DNA of 64,000 nucleotides from Clostridiaceae bacterium (GCA_024635995.1 JAGXHW010000024.1:1-64000); one strand, 5' to 3'. Counted from the stretch's first letter, positions 43,777 to 53,893 are shown. Numbers and translations are program-made. The notes: generated from the letters alone by a model not told the origin.

Positions 43777-44348
43777 TAATTAGGAGTTAATTCATACAGG
43801 CATAGAGGCTTAAGTACCAGCATTTGACTAAACATACATGGAAATAATCAACACCCCTATACTAGAAATACCAGAAGGAAGGGATCAACGTTAATTTTTA
43901 TTGCAATTCTGCAAAAATCAACACTTTCATCAATTAAGATGCTAAAAGGGTTGGTGGTGCTCTTTACCGAAGCCTTTGAAAAAGCCGTGGCAACCCCTAC
44001 ACCAACGACCAACTGGAAGCCATTCTGCTGGGGAAGAAATCCAACAAAGAGAGAAGGGTGAACGTCTGATGGACAAGAAAAAAGCCATGGCAATGTTCCT
44101 GGCCCGCTGGCTGCAAGGACAGTCTACTAATGCATCATCATAAGCCATGAGAAACCTTGTCGCTGCAAGTTATATCATCACTCATTTAGGGTAGTAAAAA
44201 TAAATACACCTTAACCACCCCAGTCCTTGCGTAAGCCGGCATGGTCAGTATCTGCACCGACCTCTTCGGAACAGGTACCAGTGCCAGACGCATGTGGGTG
44301 AACAATAACACCCGTAAGCAGCCAAACCATAAGGAGGTCACTAAACAA
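43777..44348. other. Decayed stretch without an intact gene
   Basis: Contains short protein-like pieces in broken frames, such as RGNPYTNDQLEAILLGKKS (near 43985-44040) and a 24-codon frame at 44069 (MDKKKAMAMFLARWLQGQS). None has a full domain. The last 18 bp hold the strong AAGGAGGT ribosome site of the selenoprotein gene. The frame of that gene is also open upstream to an ATG at 44241, without a ribosome site. Confidence 0.5.
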
Positions 44349-44849
44349 ATGAATAAACAGATTAACCAACAGAGTTGCTGAGGGCCAAGCACAAACTCTG
44401 CTGGTCAGGCAGAAAAATCAAAAAAGTGCCCTGTGTGCAATAAAAAAGGTCTGGTTGTATCCCCGGAGACGGTGTCTCACCTGGTTGTTGAAAACCTGGT
44501 GGAACAGATCACGGAAGACCATTATTACCTTTGCCTTGACGAAAACTGCCGGGTGGCCTATTACGCCGAAGAGACAGACTTTCAGGTGAACCTGGAACAC
44601 GTTCGTGTACCCATCTGGTTTAAAAAGGGAGCAGACCCCAAATACATCTGTTATTGCAGTAAAGTGACGGAAGAACAAATGATAAATGCCGTGATAAACC
44701 AGGGTGCCCAAAACATAAAAGACATCATGAAATTGACAGGTGCCATGGAAAACTGTCATTGTGCCATCAACCACCCCACAGGAAAGTGCTGCAGCCCCTA
44801 TATTCTTGAAGCAATCAACAAAGGCAAGAGTAAAATGCAGGAATCGTAG
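44349..44849 (+). CDS. Selenocysteine-containing CopZ-like 2Fe-2S protein (UGA at codon 11)
   Basis: 166 aa if the TGA at 44379-44381 is read as selenocysteine. The frame runs MNKQINQQSC-Sec-GPSTNSAGQAEK and continues without a break into a protein with CPVCNKKG, WFKKGADPKYICYCSKVTEE and GAMENCHCAINHPTGKCC. This is the cysteine pattern of the CopZ N-terminal domain, which binds zinc and a [2Fe-2S] cluster, and matches a clostridial 2Fe-2S (seleno)protein family. The ATG has a perfect AAGGAGGT site ten nt upstream, and no start with a ribosome site exists after the TGA. A SECIS-like hairpin follows. It is probably a metal or cluster carrier. The alternative is a nonsense-mutated gene. Confidence 0.8.
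44397..44413 (+). promoter_or_regulatory. Candidate bacterial SECIS hairpin
   Basis: TCTGC (44397-44401) pairs with GCAGA (44409-44413) around the loop TGGTCAG, which begins 20 nt after the UGA. The G in the second loop position and the distance fit bacterial SECIS rules (loop G early, roughly 16-37 nt from UGA), and GGTC recalls the E. coli fdhF loop. Confidence 0.6.
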
Positions 44850-44904
44850 CGGCAGCATCTCACGATAGAAAACAATGACAGAGTGTCTCAAAGAACCACA
44901 TTAA

Positions 44905-44950
44905 AAAGCCCTGGAAGATGCAAAATGTACCTCGCCAGGGTTTGATTGTT
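44905..44950. terminator. Weak terminator between convergent genes
   Basis: GCCCTGG (44908-44914) pairs with CCAGGGT (44935-44941) around a 20-nt loop; TTTGATTG follows on the plus strand and CTTTTTAATG on the minus strand. Confidence 0.5.
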
Positions 44951-44965
44951 CCCAGAATCCTTTCA

Positions 44966-45523
44966 CTAACCCTTCAACCCACATAGCAAATCCATGATTT
45001 TCTTCCTAACCATTGGTGGTAAATTCCCCTGCAATGCCCTTTTCAACAATGCTGGTTTCCCTATTCCATTGGCCATTAAATAAGCCTCAATCAAGTTTAC
45101 CTTCTTTTCTCTGTCCGGAATCAATTGGTACATAACATACCAATCCTCAAGGGAAGTAAAGGGAATATCGACCCCGTTGATATTTACAACCTCAGCGATG
45201 GAATGATGATCAAAAATATACTCAAAAATACCACAGTCATGGTTAATCTTGAACCCAGCCATCACATCCACATCAAACCCATGAATGGTATATTCATAGA
45301 AATACTCTGTGGCGTAAGCTGCTGTCTTTTCCCGTGGTTTCTTCCGGCCGAGCCCCAGGAGAATTCCATCAGCCTTTTCAATATCCTTTATGTCAACGAA
45401 AAGATCAATGTCATTGGGCTGATTGATCAAGTGATACTGACTCAATAGCATTGAGGCTCCCACACCCCATAAAATATTTGATTCATTAAGATTTTCGCCT
45501 ATATAAGATAGTGTGTTGAGCAT
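44966..45523 (-). CDS. Nucleotidyltransferase-fold protein
   Basis: 185 aa with the polymerase-beta-like nucleotidyltransferase core: WGVGASMLLSQYHLINQPND followed by the acidic pair DIDLFVD, and a third acidic position probably in FDVDVMAG. The fold is used by AbiEii/MenT toxins, aminoglycoside adenylyltransferases and small orphan proteins. No antitoxin gene is next to it, so a toxin role is not supported. The ATG at 45523 follows a weak GAGGGGCG. Its position in the accessory region fits a mobile orphan gene. Confidence 0.75.
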   Translation of the reverse strand: MLNTLSYIGENLNESNILWGVGASMLLSQYHLINQPNDIDLFVDIKDIEKADGILLGLGRKKPREKTAAYATEYFYEYTIHGFDVDVMAGFKINHDCGIFEYIFDHHSIAEVVNINGVDIPFTSLEDWYVMYQLIPDREKKVNLIEAYLMANGIGKPALLKRALQGNLPPMVRKKIMDLLCGLKG

Positions 45524-45670
45524 GTTTCATCGCCCCTCGGTTAAGTTTGTTCATCATTTTCAACTGATACCCATCAACTTTTGAAAAATATAACAATTTT
45601 TCAATAAAATCTAATCTAATTGAAGGAAATTTACCATATATGACGAATAAAACCTGTATAATGGATTGCA

Positions 45671-45787
45671 AGAGACTTATTCGAAACCAAGTACAACGAA
45701 CTGGTGGCAGAAGGCGAATGCTTGGAAGAAAACCAGGATGAATACACTGTGGAAAACATCTTCTGGGTGCCGAAGGAAGCCCGCTGA
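45671..45787 (+). pseudogene. Fragment of another type I methylase gene (hsdM)
   Basis: 39-codon frame FETKYNELVAEGECLEENQD...VENIFWVPKEAR ending at TGA. The piece ENIFWVPKEARW is characteristic of one HsdM subfamily. It does not occur in the complete HsdM at 46326, so this is the trace of a different, lost restriction-modification system. There is no start codon. The rest of the 45524-45904 gap shows nothing else. Confidence 0.6.
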
Positions 45788-45904
45788 CAATCCATACAAA
45801 ACCAGGTCGACAATGGGTGCAAATTGTGTTGACTGTATGTTAGAATAATACGTGAGCCAACACATATATTCACTACTGAGCATCAGCAAAGGGGGGGCTT
45901 CATC

Positions 45905-46114
45905 GTGATCAACATGGGTCATCGCATCCGAGAACTGCGAAACACAAAAAACATTACCCGCGTTGAGTTTGTCGAAGCCATAGTCATTACCTATTCCGCA
46001 ACATCAAAATATGAGTCAAACGCCAGACTGCCAGGCATCAAAACCCTGGTAAAAATGGCGGACTATTTTGATGTCAGTGCGGATTTTTTGTTGGGAAGAG
46101 ATGAATTGAGATGA
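45905..46114 (+). CDS. Small XRE family HTH regulator
   Basis: 69 aa, a single Cro/C1-type helix-turn-helix (GHRIRELRNTKNITRVEFVE, then ATSKYESNARLPGIKTLVKM and DYFDVSADFLLGR). The GTG follows AAAGGGGGGGCTTCATC; an ATG nine bp later is possible. It lies about 210 bp upstream of hsdM on the same strand and may act as the controller of the restriction-modification operon (inference from place). Confidence 0.85.
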   Translation: MINMGHRIRELRNTKNITRVEFVEAIVITYSATSKYESNARLPGIKTLVKMADYFDVSADFLLGRDELR

Positions 46115-46325
46115 ACAGGGTTAAACAAATCTGACTGAACCAGTTTGAAGGTGAAAAAGATTTGAAATAGTTACATCTTAAACGAATCCTTAATTGTTCA
46201 GTGTTGAGCCAGGTTCCTCAGTAAAGATTTTCTACATATATTTAGTGATTGACAGAGGATGACCATGGCAAATGATACTGTAGAATTAATTGAATAAATT
46301 CATACATATTTTAGGAGGGTACACC

Positions 46326-48434
46326 ATGACAAATGGCACTTATAACCAGATTGTCAGCTTTATCTGGGGCATCGCAGACGATTGCCTGAGAGACGTATAC
46401 GTAAGGGGTAAATACCGGGACGTGATTCTCCCCATGACAGTGATCCGAAGACTGGACGCCGTGTTGGAAGACACCAAAGACAATGTATTGCAAATGAAAA
46501 AGAACCTGGATGAAGCCGGCATCCTGAACCAAACCGATGCCCTTTGCACAGCCGCAAACCAGTCGTTTTACAATGCCTCCCCCTTTATCCTGAAAGACCT
46601 TAAATCCCGGGCCAAAAATCAGCAGCTAAAAGCTGATTTCATCGCCTACCTGGACGGCTTTTCTCCCAATGTCCAGGAAATTCTGGAAAAATTCAAATTC
46701 CGAAACCAGTTGGACACCATGATCGAAGCCGATATACTGGGCGCTGTCATCGAAAAATTCGTGTCCCCTACCATCAACCTTAGCCCCAACCCGGTGCTGG
46801 ACGACCAGGGCGACGTCCGCTTGCCTGGGCTGGACAACCACAGCATGGGGGTCATCTTTGAAGAGCTGATCAGAAAGTTCAATGAAGAAAACAACGAAGA
46901 AGCCGGAGAGCACTTCACCCCCCGTGATGTGGTGGAGCTCATGGCCGATGTGATCTTCATGCCTATCAAAGACAAGATTAAAGATGGTACCTACCTGTGC
47001 TATGACGGCGCCAGCGGCACCGGCGGCATGCTCACCATCGCCGACCAGCGGCTTTCCCAGCTTGCCCAGGAAAATGGAAAAGACGTGTCCATCCATCTTT
47101 ATGGTCAGGAGATCAACCCGGAAACCTACGCCATTGCTAAGGCCGATCTGCTATTGAAGGGTGACGGCAAAGAGGCAGACAACATCTATTACGGTTCCAC
47201 CCTGTCCAATGACGACAATGCCGCCATGGAGTTTGATTTCATGCTCAGTAATCCCCCTTACGGTAAAGCCTGGAAAACCGATGCCGAGCGTCTGGGCGGG
47301 AAAAGTGATATCACCGACCCCCGGTTTGTGGTCAATTTTAAAGATGATCCGGAGTTTAAGATGATTCCCCGGATCAGCGATGGACAGATGCTGTTCCTGG
47401 CCAACAACGTGGCCAAAATGAAACACGGCACCCCACTGGGCAGCCGTATTGCAGAAGTACACAATGGTTCCTCCCTTTTCACCGGCGATGCAGGCCAGGG
47501 GGAAAGCAACTTCCGACGCTACATCATTGAAAGTGACTACCTGGAGGCCATCATTGCCCTGCCGGAAAGCATGTTTTACAATACCGGCATTGCCACCTAT
47601 ATCTGGGTAGTGACCAACCGGAAGGAAGACCGGCGCAATGACAAAGTACAGCTCATTGATGCCACCGATCTTAAAGCCCCCCTGCGAAAAAACCTGGGGA
47701 ACAAGAACTGCGAGCTGACCCCGGAGATCTGCCAGGAAATCATGGCCATTTACCAGGCCTTCGAAGAAACGGAACACAGCAAGATTTTTGACAATGAAGC
47801 CTTTGGGTACTGGAAAATTGCCGTGGAACGACCCCTAAGGCTCCAGGTCACCGTGAACCAACAGCAGGTGGAAGCCTTCCATCCAGTGGCGGAAGCCGCC
47901 AAAGACCTGCCGGTGTACCAACTGATGACCGCCTTTCTTCAACGACACCCAGACTACAACAGCGATGATTACAACCAGTTTGAAGCACTGCTGAATGACC
48001 TGGTAAAAGAGAAAAACTTGAAATTCCCTGCCAAACGCAAAAAACTGATCCGTGACCATTTTGCCCAGCGTGACGAAACCGCCAAGGAAGTGGTGAGCAA
48101 AGAGCTGAAGAAGGAAAAGGCAGACCCCAGGAGCGGAAAATTCCAAGTGGGCAACCGGGTGGTGGAATACGAGGCAGACAAAGAACTGGGTGACACAGAA
48201 CAAATTCCCCTCACCTACCAAGGCGGCATTCAGGCCTTTTTTGAAAAGGAAGTGTTGCCCTATGCCCCTGATGCCTGGATTGACACCGACAAAACCCAAA
48301 TTGGCTACGAAGTCAGCTTCACCAAGTATTTCTACAAACCGGTGCAGCTCCGCAGCATTGAAGAAATTGCCGCTGACATCCGAGCCCTGGAAGCAGAAAC
48401 AGAAGGACTGCTCCAGGAAATCATAGGGGGTTAG
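46326..48434 (+). CDS. hsdM: Type I restriction-modification methylase subunit
   Basis: 702-aa N6-adenine methyltransferase subunit. An N-terminal HsdM_N helical domain (IVSFIWGIADDCLRD) is followed by the SAM-binding loop YDGASGTGGML (about residue 227) and the catalytic MLSNPPYGKAW (about 308). At about 700 residues it is longer than the classic 500-aa HsdM. The extra 200 C-terminal residues (KDLPVYQLMTAFLQRHPDYN onward) match the long form seen in many Firmicutes. The ATG follows TAGGAGGGTACACC. hsdS starts three bp after the stop. Confidence 0.93.
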   Translation: MTNGTYNQIVSFIWGIADDCLRDVYVRGKYRDVILPMTVIRRLDAVLEDTKDNVLQMKKNLDEAGILNQTDALCTAANQSFYNASPFILKDLKSRAKNQQLKADFIAYLDGFSPNVQEILEKFKFRNQLDTMIEADILGAVIEKFVSPTINLSPNPVLDDQGDVRLPGLDNHSMGVIFEELIRKFNEENNEEAGEHFTPRDVVELMADVIFMPIKDKIKDGTYLCYDGASGTGGMLTIADQRLSQLAQENGKDVSIHLYGQEINPETYAIAKADLLLKGDGKEADNIYYGSTLSNDDNAAMEFDFMLSNPPYGKAWKTDAERLGGKSDITDPRFVVNFKDDPEFKMIPRISDGQMLFLANNVAKMKHGTPLGSRIAEVHNGSSLFTGDAGQGESNFRRYIIESDYLEAIIALPESMFYNTGIATYIWVVTNRKEDRRNDKVQLIDATDLKAPLRKNLGNKNCELTPEICQEIMAIYQAFEETEHSKIFDNEAFGYWKIAVERPLRLQVTVNQQQVEAFHPVAEAAKDLPVYQLMTAFLQRHPDYNSDDYNQFEALLNDLVKEKNLKFPAKRKKLIRDHFAQRDETAKEVVSKELKKEKADPRSGKFQVGNRVVEYEADKELGDTEQIPLTYQGGIQAFFEKEVLPYAPDAWIDTDKTQIGYEVSFTKYFYKPVQLRSIEEIAADIRALEAETEGLLQEIIGG

Positions 48435-48437
48435 GTG

Positions 48438-49817
48438 ATGAGGAAAACGTTGAAGCCTTATGAGGCTTATGAAGAGACAAATTTAGAGTGGGTAGAAAAG
48501 ATCCCTGATCACTGGAAAGTCATTCCGAACAAATCTCTTTGGTTTGAAAGAAAAGAAACGAATCTACCTGAGGAGCCATTACTGGCGGTAACGATAAAGA
48601 GGGGGGTAATTCCGCAACAAGAATTATTGTCTTCAACATCCAAAAAAGATTCTTCAAATGCGGATAAATCAAAATATAAGCTTGTAAAACCTGATGATAT
48701 AGCCTATAACAAGATGCGGATGTGGCAGGGTGCAGTTGGAATGTCAAAATATAGAGGCATCGTTAGTCCTGCTTATATCATCTTAAACCCCAGGAAGGAT
48801 ATAAACGCAAGGTACTACCATTTCCTATTACGAACTCCTGAATATGTGGAAGAATCACATAAATACTCTTATGGCATATGCGATGATCAGCTGAGCCTTA
48901 GATACGAAGATTTTAAAAGCATGTTAAACATAGAACCACCTAAAGAAGAACAAGACCAAATTGTCCGCTACCTGGATCACAAACTCACCAAAATCAACCG
49001 CTTCATTAAAGCGAAAAAAAAGCAGATTGAACTGTTAAAAGAGCAGATAGATTTTTTATTGTTTAATGATAATGAAAGCGAACGAACAGAACTAACCGTT
49101 TGGGAGAATTCATTCCCTAACGGCTGGACATTTGAGAAAGTAAGTCGGATTTTTCATAGCATAAACATAAAGAATCAACCCGACAAAGAGCTGTTGGCAG
49201 TAACTCAAGATAGAGGAATATTGTACAAAAAAGACTGTGAACAAAACTATGTATCACCAGGTGGTTCATTGGAATTACTTAAGCTTGTAAGAAAAAATGA
49301 CTACGTAATAAGTTTAAGATCATTTCAAGGTGGAATAGAACACTCAGAACTTGAGGGGATTGTATCACCAGCCTACCATGTTTTCTCTTTGAATGAAGAG
49401 CTTTGTAATCAGGAACTCATCACTTACTATAAGTATCTTTTTAAAAGCAAATTTTTTATAACACAATTGAATATGCTCATATCAGATATCAGAGACGGAA
49501 AAATGATCAGTTTTAAAGACTTATCCAAGCTACAAGTTCCAATGCCTCCAAAAGAACATTTACAAAGGATCATGCAGCTTACTAAAACTTATGAAAAATC
49601 AAATAGAAAATATCAAAAAGAGAATAGCTTGCTAACCGAATACCTCACCAGCCTCATCTCCAGCGTCGTCACAGGCAAAGTGGATGTGCGGCACATTGAC
49701 ATTGATGATGAACTGGAAGGACTGGAAGAGAACCTGGAAGACATTTCAATGGAGTTGGATGAATTGGATGATGCAGAAATCACAGAAGACGAAATAATGG
49801 ACGAGGAGACCGCATAA
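48438..49817 (+). CDS. hsdS: Type I restriction-modification specificity subunit
   Basis: 459 aa. Two target recognition domains (about 20-175 and 225-385), each beginning with a WKVIPNK/GWTFEKV-type segment and ending in a helical spacer. The first spacer is IVRYLDHKLTKINRFIKAKK and the second MQLTKTYEKSNRKYQKEN. These set the spacing of the bipartite DNA target. The acidic C-terminal tail (ELDELDDAEITEDEIMDEE) is a lineage feature. The target sequence cannot be predicted. The recognition domains are more AT-rich than the spacers, as expected if they are exchanged between strains. Confidence 0.92.
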   Translation: MRKTLKPYEAYEETNLEWVEKIPDHWKVIPNKSLWFERKETNLPEEPLLAVTIKRGVIPQQELLSSTSKKDSSNADKSKYKLVKPDDIAYNKMRMWQGAVGMSKYRGIVSPAYIILNPRKDINARYYHFLLRTPEYVEESHKYSYGICDDQLSLRYEDFKSMLNIEPPKEEQDQIVRYLDHKLTKINRFIKAKKKQIELLKEQIDFLLFNDNESERTELTVWENSFPNGWTFEKVSRIFHSINIKNQPDKELLAVTQDRGILYKKDCEQNYVSPGGSLELLKLVRKNDYVISLRSFQGGIEHSELEGIVSPAYHVFSLNEELCNQELITYYKYLFKSKFFITQLNMLISDIRDGKMISFKDLSKLQVPMPPKEHLQRIMQLTKTYEKSNRKYQKENSLLTEYLTSLISSVVTGKVDVRHIDIDDELEGLEENLEDISMELDELDDAEITEDEIMDEETA

Positions 49818-49830
49818 GGGGGTATGGCAC

Positions 49831-52791
49831 ATGGCGACCAACACAAAGGAAGTGGGTCTGGAAACCCTGATTGTCAATTATCTGGTGGAGAAAAACGGCT
49901 TTGAGGAAGGCGGTAATACCGACTATAACCGGGATTATGCCTTGGATGAAACCCGTTTGTTCCGATTTCTGGAAATCACACAGCCGGAGGAAGTGGAGAA
50001 GATTGGGGTGGCGGCCAGCGACCATAAAAAGCAGCAGTTCCTCAACCGCCTCCAGGGAGAAATTACCAAACGGGGCGTGGTGGATGTGCTGCGAAAAGGC
50101 ATCAAGGTCTACCCGGCCAACCTGATCATGTTTTACATGACCCCCACGGATAAAAACCAACAGGCAGCAGAGATGTTTGACAAGAACATTTTCAGCGTCA
50201 CCCGCCAGCTGATGTATTCCAGAAACAACACACAACTGGCCCTGGACCTGTGCCTTTTCATCAACGGTCTGCCTGTGGCCACCTGTGAGCTGAAGAACCA
50301 GCTGACCAAACAGAATGTGGATGACGCCGTAGAACAATATAAAAATGACCGGCATCCCCAGGAGCTATTGTTCAACTTCAAGCGGTGCATGGTTCATTTT
50401 GCCGTGGATGACAACCAGGTTAAATTCTGCACCAAATTGGAGGGCAAGAAATCATGGTTCCTTCCTTTTAACAAAGGCCACATGAACGGAGCCGGCAACC
50501 CGCCCAACCCCAGGGGCATTAAAACTGACTACCTGTGGAAAGAAATCTGGACCGAGGAAGAACTGGCAAACATCATTGAAAACTATGCCCAGGTGGTGGT
50601 GGAAGAAGACCAGCGCACCCGGAAGCAGAGCCATAAACAGATTTTCCCCCGGTATCATCAACTGTCAGTGGTGAAGGCGCTATTGGCCGATGCCAAGGAA
50701 CATGGGCCTGGGAGAAAATACCTGATTCAACACAGTGCCGGCAGTGGCAAATCCAACTCCATTGCCTGGACAGCCCACCAGCTGGTAGGGTTGGAGCGTA
50801 GTGGTAAAAACATCTTTGATACGGTAATTGTGGTCACCGACCGGGTTAACCTGGACAAGCAGATCAGGAACACCATTAAACAGTTCATGCAGGTCTCCAG
50901 TACCGTGGGTCATGCAGAGCATTCTGATGACTTGTGCAAACACCTGGCCCAGGGTAAAAGCATCATCATCACCACGGTTCATAAATTCTCCTACATCCTG
51001 GACAGTATTGGCACCAATCACAAAGGCAACACCTTCGCCATTATCATTGACGAGGCTCACTCCAGCCAGAGCGGCAATATGTCAGCCAACATGAACCGGG
51101 CCCTCACCGCTGAAGCCGTGGACGAAGAAGAAACCGTGGAAGACAAAATCATCCGCCTCATGGAAGGACGCAAGATGCTGCCTAATGCCAGCTATTTCGC
51201 CTTCACCGCCACGCCCAAAAACAAAACCCTTGAAATGTTTGGCATTCCGGTGCCCATGGGCGACCAGATGAAACATGTCCCTTTCCATACCTACAGCATG
51301 AAGCAGGCCATTGAGGAAGGCTTTATTCTGGATGTCTTAAAGCACTACACCCCCATTCAAAGTTTCTACCGCATTGCCAAAATCGTTGAAGATGATCCCC
51401 TGTTTGACAAAAAGAAAGCCCAGAAAAAGCTGCGCAAATATGTGGAATCCAATGAATACGCCATTGAGAAAAAAGCAGACATCATGGTGACCCATTTTCA
51501 CGAGCAGGTAATTGCCAGAGGTAAAGTGGGCGGTCAGGCCCGTGCCATGGTGGTCACCGGCAGCATTGAGCGAGCCCTCGATTATTATTACGCCATCACC
51601 AAGCACCTGGAAGCCAGAAAAAGCCAGTACAAGGCCATTGTGGCTTTTTCAGGTGAAAAGGAGTACCAGGGCAAGGTACTGAATGAAAGTGGTGTTAACG
51701 GCTTTCCCAGTAACCAGATTGAGGCTGAATTCAAGAAAGACCCTTACCGCTTCCTGGTGGTTGCCAACAAATTTCAGACAGGGTATGATGAGCCCCTGCT
51801 GCATACCATGTACGTGGATAAAATGCTCTCCGACATTAAAGCGGTGCAAACCCTGTCACGCCTGAACCGGGCACACCCCGGCAAAAAAGACACCTTTGTG
51901 CTGGACTTTGCCAACGACACAGATACCATTAAAAAAGCCTTTGAGACCTATTACACCACCACCATCCTGTCCGATGAGACAGACCCCAACAAGCTGTACG
52001 ACCTGATCAGCGAAATGGAACAGCACCAGGTATACACAGATTACCACATCGATACCTTGGCTGAGTTGTACTTGAAGGATGCACCCCGTGACAGGCTGGA
52101 CCCCATCCTCGATGCCTGCGTTGGCCTTTACAACGAACTGGAGGAAGATGACCAGGTCAATTTCAAGAGCGCTGCCAAGACTTTTGTCCGTACCTATGGT
52201 TTCTTAGGGGCCATTCTCCCCTATGGCAACCCACAGTGGGAAAAGCTCTCCCTATTCTTACAAATGCTGGTACCTAAGCTGCCATCACCAAAAGAAGAAG
52301 ACCTGTCCAAAGGGATTTTGGAAGCCATTGATCTGGACAGTTACCGGGCAGAAATGAAGCAAGCCCTGACCATAGCCTTGGAAGAAGAGGAAGCCTATGA
52401 AATAGATCCGATTCCAACAGGCAGTGCCTTAGGAATAACCGATGCTGAAATGGATCTTTTAAGCAGTATACTGGCTTCTTTCCATGACATGTGGGGCACT
52501 AAAAATTGGAATAATGAAGATCAGGTGAAACGCCACATTGAAGGCCTTCCCAGTGTTGTTTCCCAGGACACAGCCTATCAAAACGCTATGAAAAACTCCG
52601 ACAAACAAAACGCCCGCATCGAAGGTGACAGGGCGTTGAAGCGTGCCATGATGAACATGATGGCCGATAACATGGAGTTGTTTAAACAGTTTAATGATGA
52701 TCCTAATTTTAAGAAATGGTTGTCGGACATGGTGTTTAACGTGACCTACAATGAAGGCGGCAAGGCATTTGACGGGGAGATGAGGGTGTAG
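49831..52791 (+). CDS. hsdR: Type I restriction endonuclease/translocase subunit
   Basis: 986 aa. The N-terminal PD-(D/E)xK nuclease is seen as LALDLCLFINGLPVATCELK (about residues 132-154). The SF2 motor starts with Walker A HSAGSGKSNSIAW (about 300), DEAH in IIIDEAHSSQSG (about 406), and later VVANKFQTGYDEP and LSRLNRAHPGKKD. A helical C-terminal part probably binds the methylase core. The ATG follows GGGGGTATGGCAC, 13 bp after hsdS. All three subunits are intact, so the system is likely active. Confidence 0.94.
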   Translation: MATNTKEVGLETLIVNYLVEKNGFEEGGNTDYNRDYALDETRLFRFLEITQPEEVEKIGVAASDHKKQQFLNRLQGEITKRGVVDVLRKGIKVYPANLIMFYMTPTDKNQQAAEMFDKNIFSVTRQLMYSRNNTQLALDLCLFINGLPVATCELKNQLTKQNVDDAVEQYKNDRHPQELLFNFKRCMVHFAVDDNQVKFCTKLEGKKSWFLPFNKGHMNGAGNPPNPRGIKTDYLWKEIWTEEELANIIENYAQVVVEEDQRTRKQSHKQIFPRYHQLSVVKALLADAKEHGPGRKYLIQHSAGSGKSNSIAWTAHQLVGLERSGKNIFDTVIVVTDRVNLDKQIRNTIKQFMQVSSTVGHAEHSDDLCKHLAQGKSIIITTVHKFSYILDSIGTNHKGNTFAIIIDEAHSSQSGNMSANMNRALTAEAVDEEETVEDKIIRLMEGRKMLPNASYFAFTATPKNKTLEMFGIPVPMGDQMKHVPFHTYSMKQAIEEGFILDVLKHYTPIQSFYRIAKIVEDDPLFDKKKAQKKLRKYVESNEYAIEKKADIMVTHFHEQVIARGKVGGQARAMVVTGSIERALDYYYAITKHLEARKSQYKAIVAFSGEKEYQGKVLNESGVNGFPSNQIEAEFKKDPYRFLVVANKFQTGYDEPLLHTMYVDKMLSDIKAVQTLSRLNRAHPGKKDTFVLDFANDTDTIKKAFETYYTTTILSDETDPNKLYDLISEMEQHQVYTDYHIDTLAELYLKDAPRDRLDPILDACVGLYNELEEDDQVNFKSAAKTFVRTYGFLGAILPYGNPQWEKLSLFLQMLVPKLPSPKEEDLSKGILEAIDLDSYRAEMKQALTIALEEEEAYEIDPIPTGSALGITDAEMDLLSSILASFHDMWGTKNWNNEDQVKRHIEGLPSVVSQDTAYQNAMKNSDKQNARIEGDRALKRAMMNMMADNMELFKQFNDDPNFKKWLSDMVFNVTYNEGGKAFDGEMRV

Positions 52792-52954
52792 AATGATGTC
52801 AAAATTTCGATGACTCAGATGATGAACTATAGAGGTAATGATGAAATATAGACAAGAACAGAAAGAATTGAATATATGAATACTGCTCAAACTAAGTGAA
52901 TCAACTAAAAAAACTCTTTCATTAAGTTTTTCCAGAAAGGACTGGTTGTGAATA

Positions 52955-53506
52955 ATGGGGAATAAAAAATTAGTATTTACAATAATCACTTTGACAGTTG
53001 TTTATTTTTGTTTGTCCTCCCTATTTAGTAGCAATAGTGAAGCAATGAGTTCTTCAGTAGTTTTTGCGACTCTTCTTATTCTTATTTGGTACACTTTTGA
53101 GACAAGAAATATTTATTTAACTACAAAAAGACAAGTTGAATTACAGCATAAACCTATCTTGGCAATTGAACTTCAAGAAGAGACATCATTGAGTTTGAAT
53201 GTAACAAACGTAGGCAATGGACCTGCATTTAATATTGAAATACCTAATGTGCCATTAGAGCAAAGTGATATTTATTTTAAATTTGACAGTATTAGCTTTT
53301 TAAGGGCAGGTGATAACAAAGAAATCAAGATCAAGAACTTTAGGGAAGAAAGGAAAGTTGCTTTTCCTTTCGATGCTCATTTAAGACCAAAATATGCAAA
53401 TAAAGAAGTAAAGATCACTTTAAAATTTAATGATGTAGAAATGAAAAAAATTGAACAGAAATTTGAACTGGGTACTGGAAAATTATCAATATATATTAAT
53501 CACTAA
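52955..53506 (+). CDS. Orphan two-helix membrane protein
   Basis: 183 aa. Two N-terminal hydrophobic helices (LVFTIITLTVVYFCLSSLF and SSVVFATLLILIWYTF) are followed by about 120 residues of predicted beta sandwich (PILAIELQEETSLSLNVTNV, GNGPAFNIEIPNV). The domain outline recalls small membrane proteins with a cytoplasmic beta domain found near defence genes, but I recognise no named family. Base composition is much more AT-rich than hsdR. The ribosome site is weak (AAAGGACTGG). Confidence 0.65.
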   Translation: MGNKKLVFTIITLTVVYFCLSSLFSSNSEAMSSSVVFATLLILIWYTFETRNIYLTTKRQVELQHKPILAIELQEETSLSLNVTNVGNGPAFNIEIPNVPLEQSDIYFKFDSISFLRAGDNKEIKIKNFREERKVAFPFDAHLRPKYANKEVKITLKFNDVEMKKIEQKFELGTGKLSIYINH

Positions 53507-53893
53507 AGAATTCATTTTTATTATAAACAGACCGCGAGAATCATTGGATGAGATTTAAATAACCTAGGACTAAGTTTTTTCGGTAAACAAATAGTTAACT
53601 TAGGAAGATAGATGGACTGGTACCGTTGTATCCAAGCCTTTAAAAAGCTCATAGGAACAGAAAGATAATATGACCAAGTGCTGAGCTAATTTTATTTCTA
53701 TAGTTTAACAACCCCCTGACACTATTAGCATATTGTTTGTGCAAGTAATTGAAAAATCCGGACAACTCCAAATTGAATTGTAGAAATTTTATTTCCTTTT
53801 GACGATAAATTCTTTATAAGTTTAAAAAGACATTAAAAATAGTAAGCAGTAGTTGATAGTTTGTATTAAAACTTGGATTTCAGGAGTGGTTTT
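53507..53893. other. AT-rich spacer without a gene
   Basis: No frame longer than about 20 codons looks like protein. A TTGACG box at 53799 with TTAAAA 17 bp later is a possible but weak promoter for the next gene, which has AGGAGTGG before its ATG. Confidence 0.4.

Noticed and set aside
44241..44348. Upstream in-frame ATG at 44241 as start of the selenoprotein
   Set aside because: No ribosome site, and the ATG at 44349 has a perfect AAGGAGGT at ideal distance.
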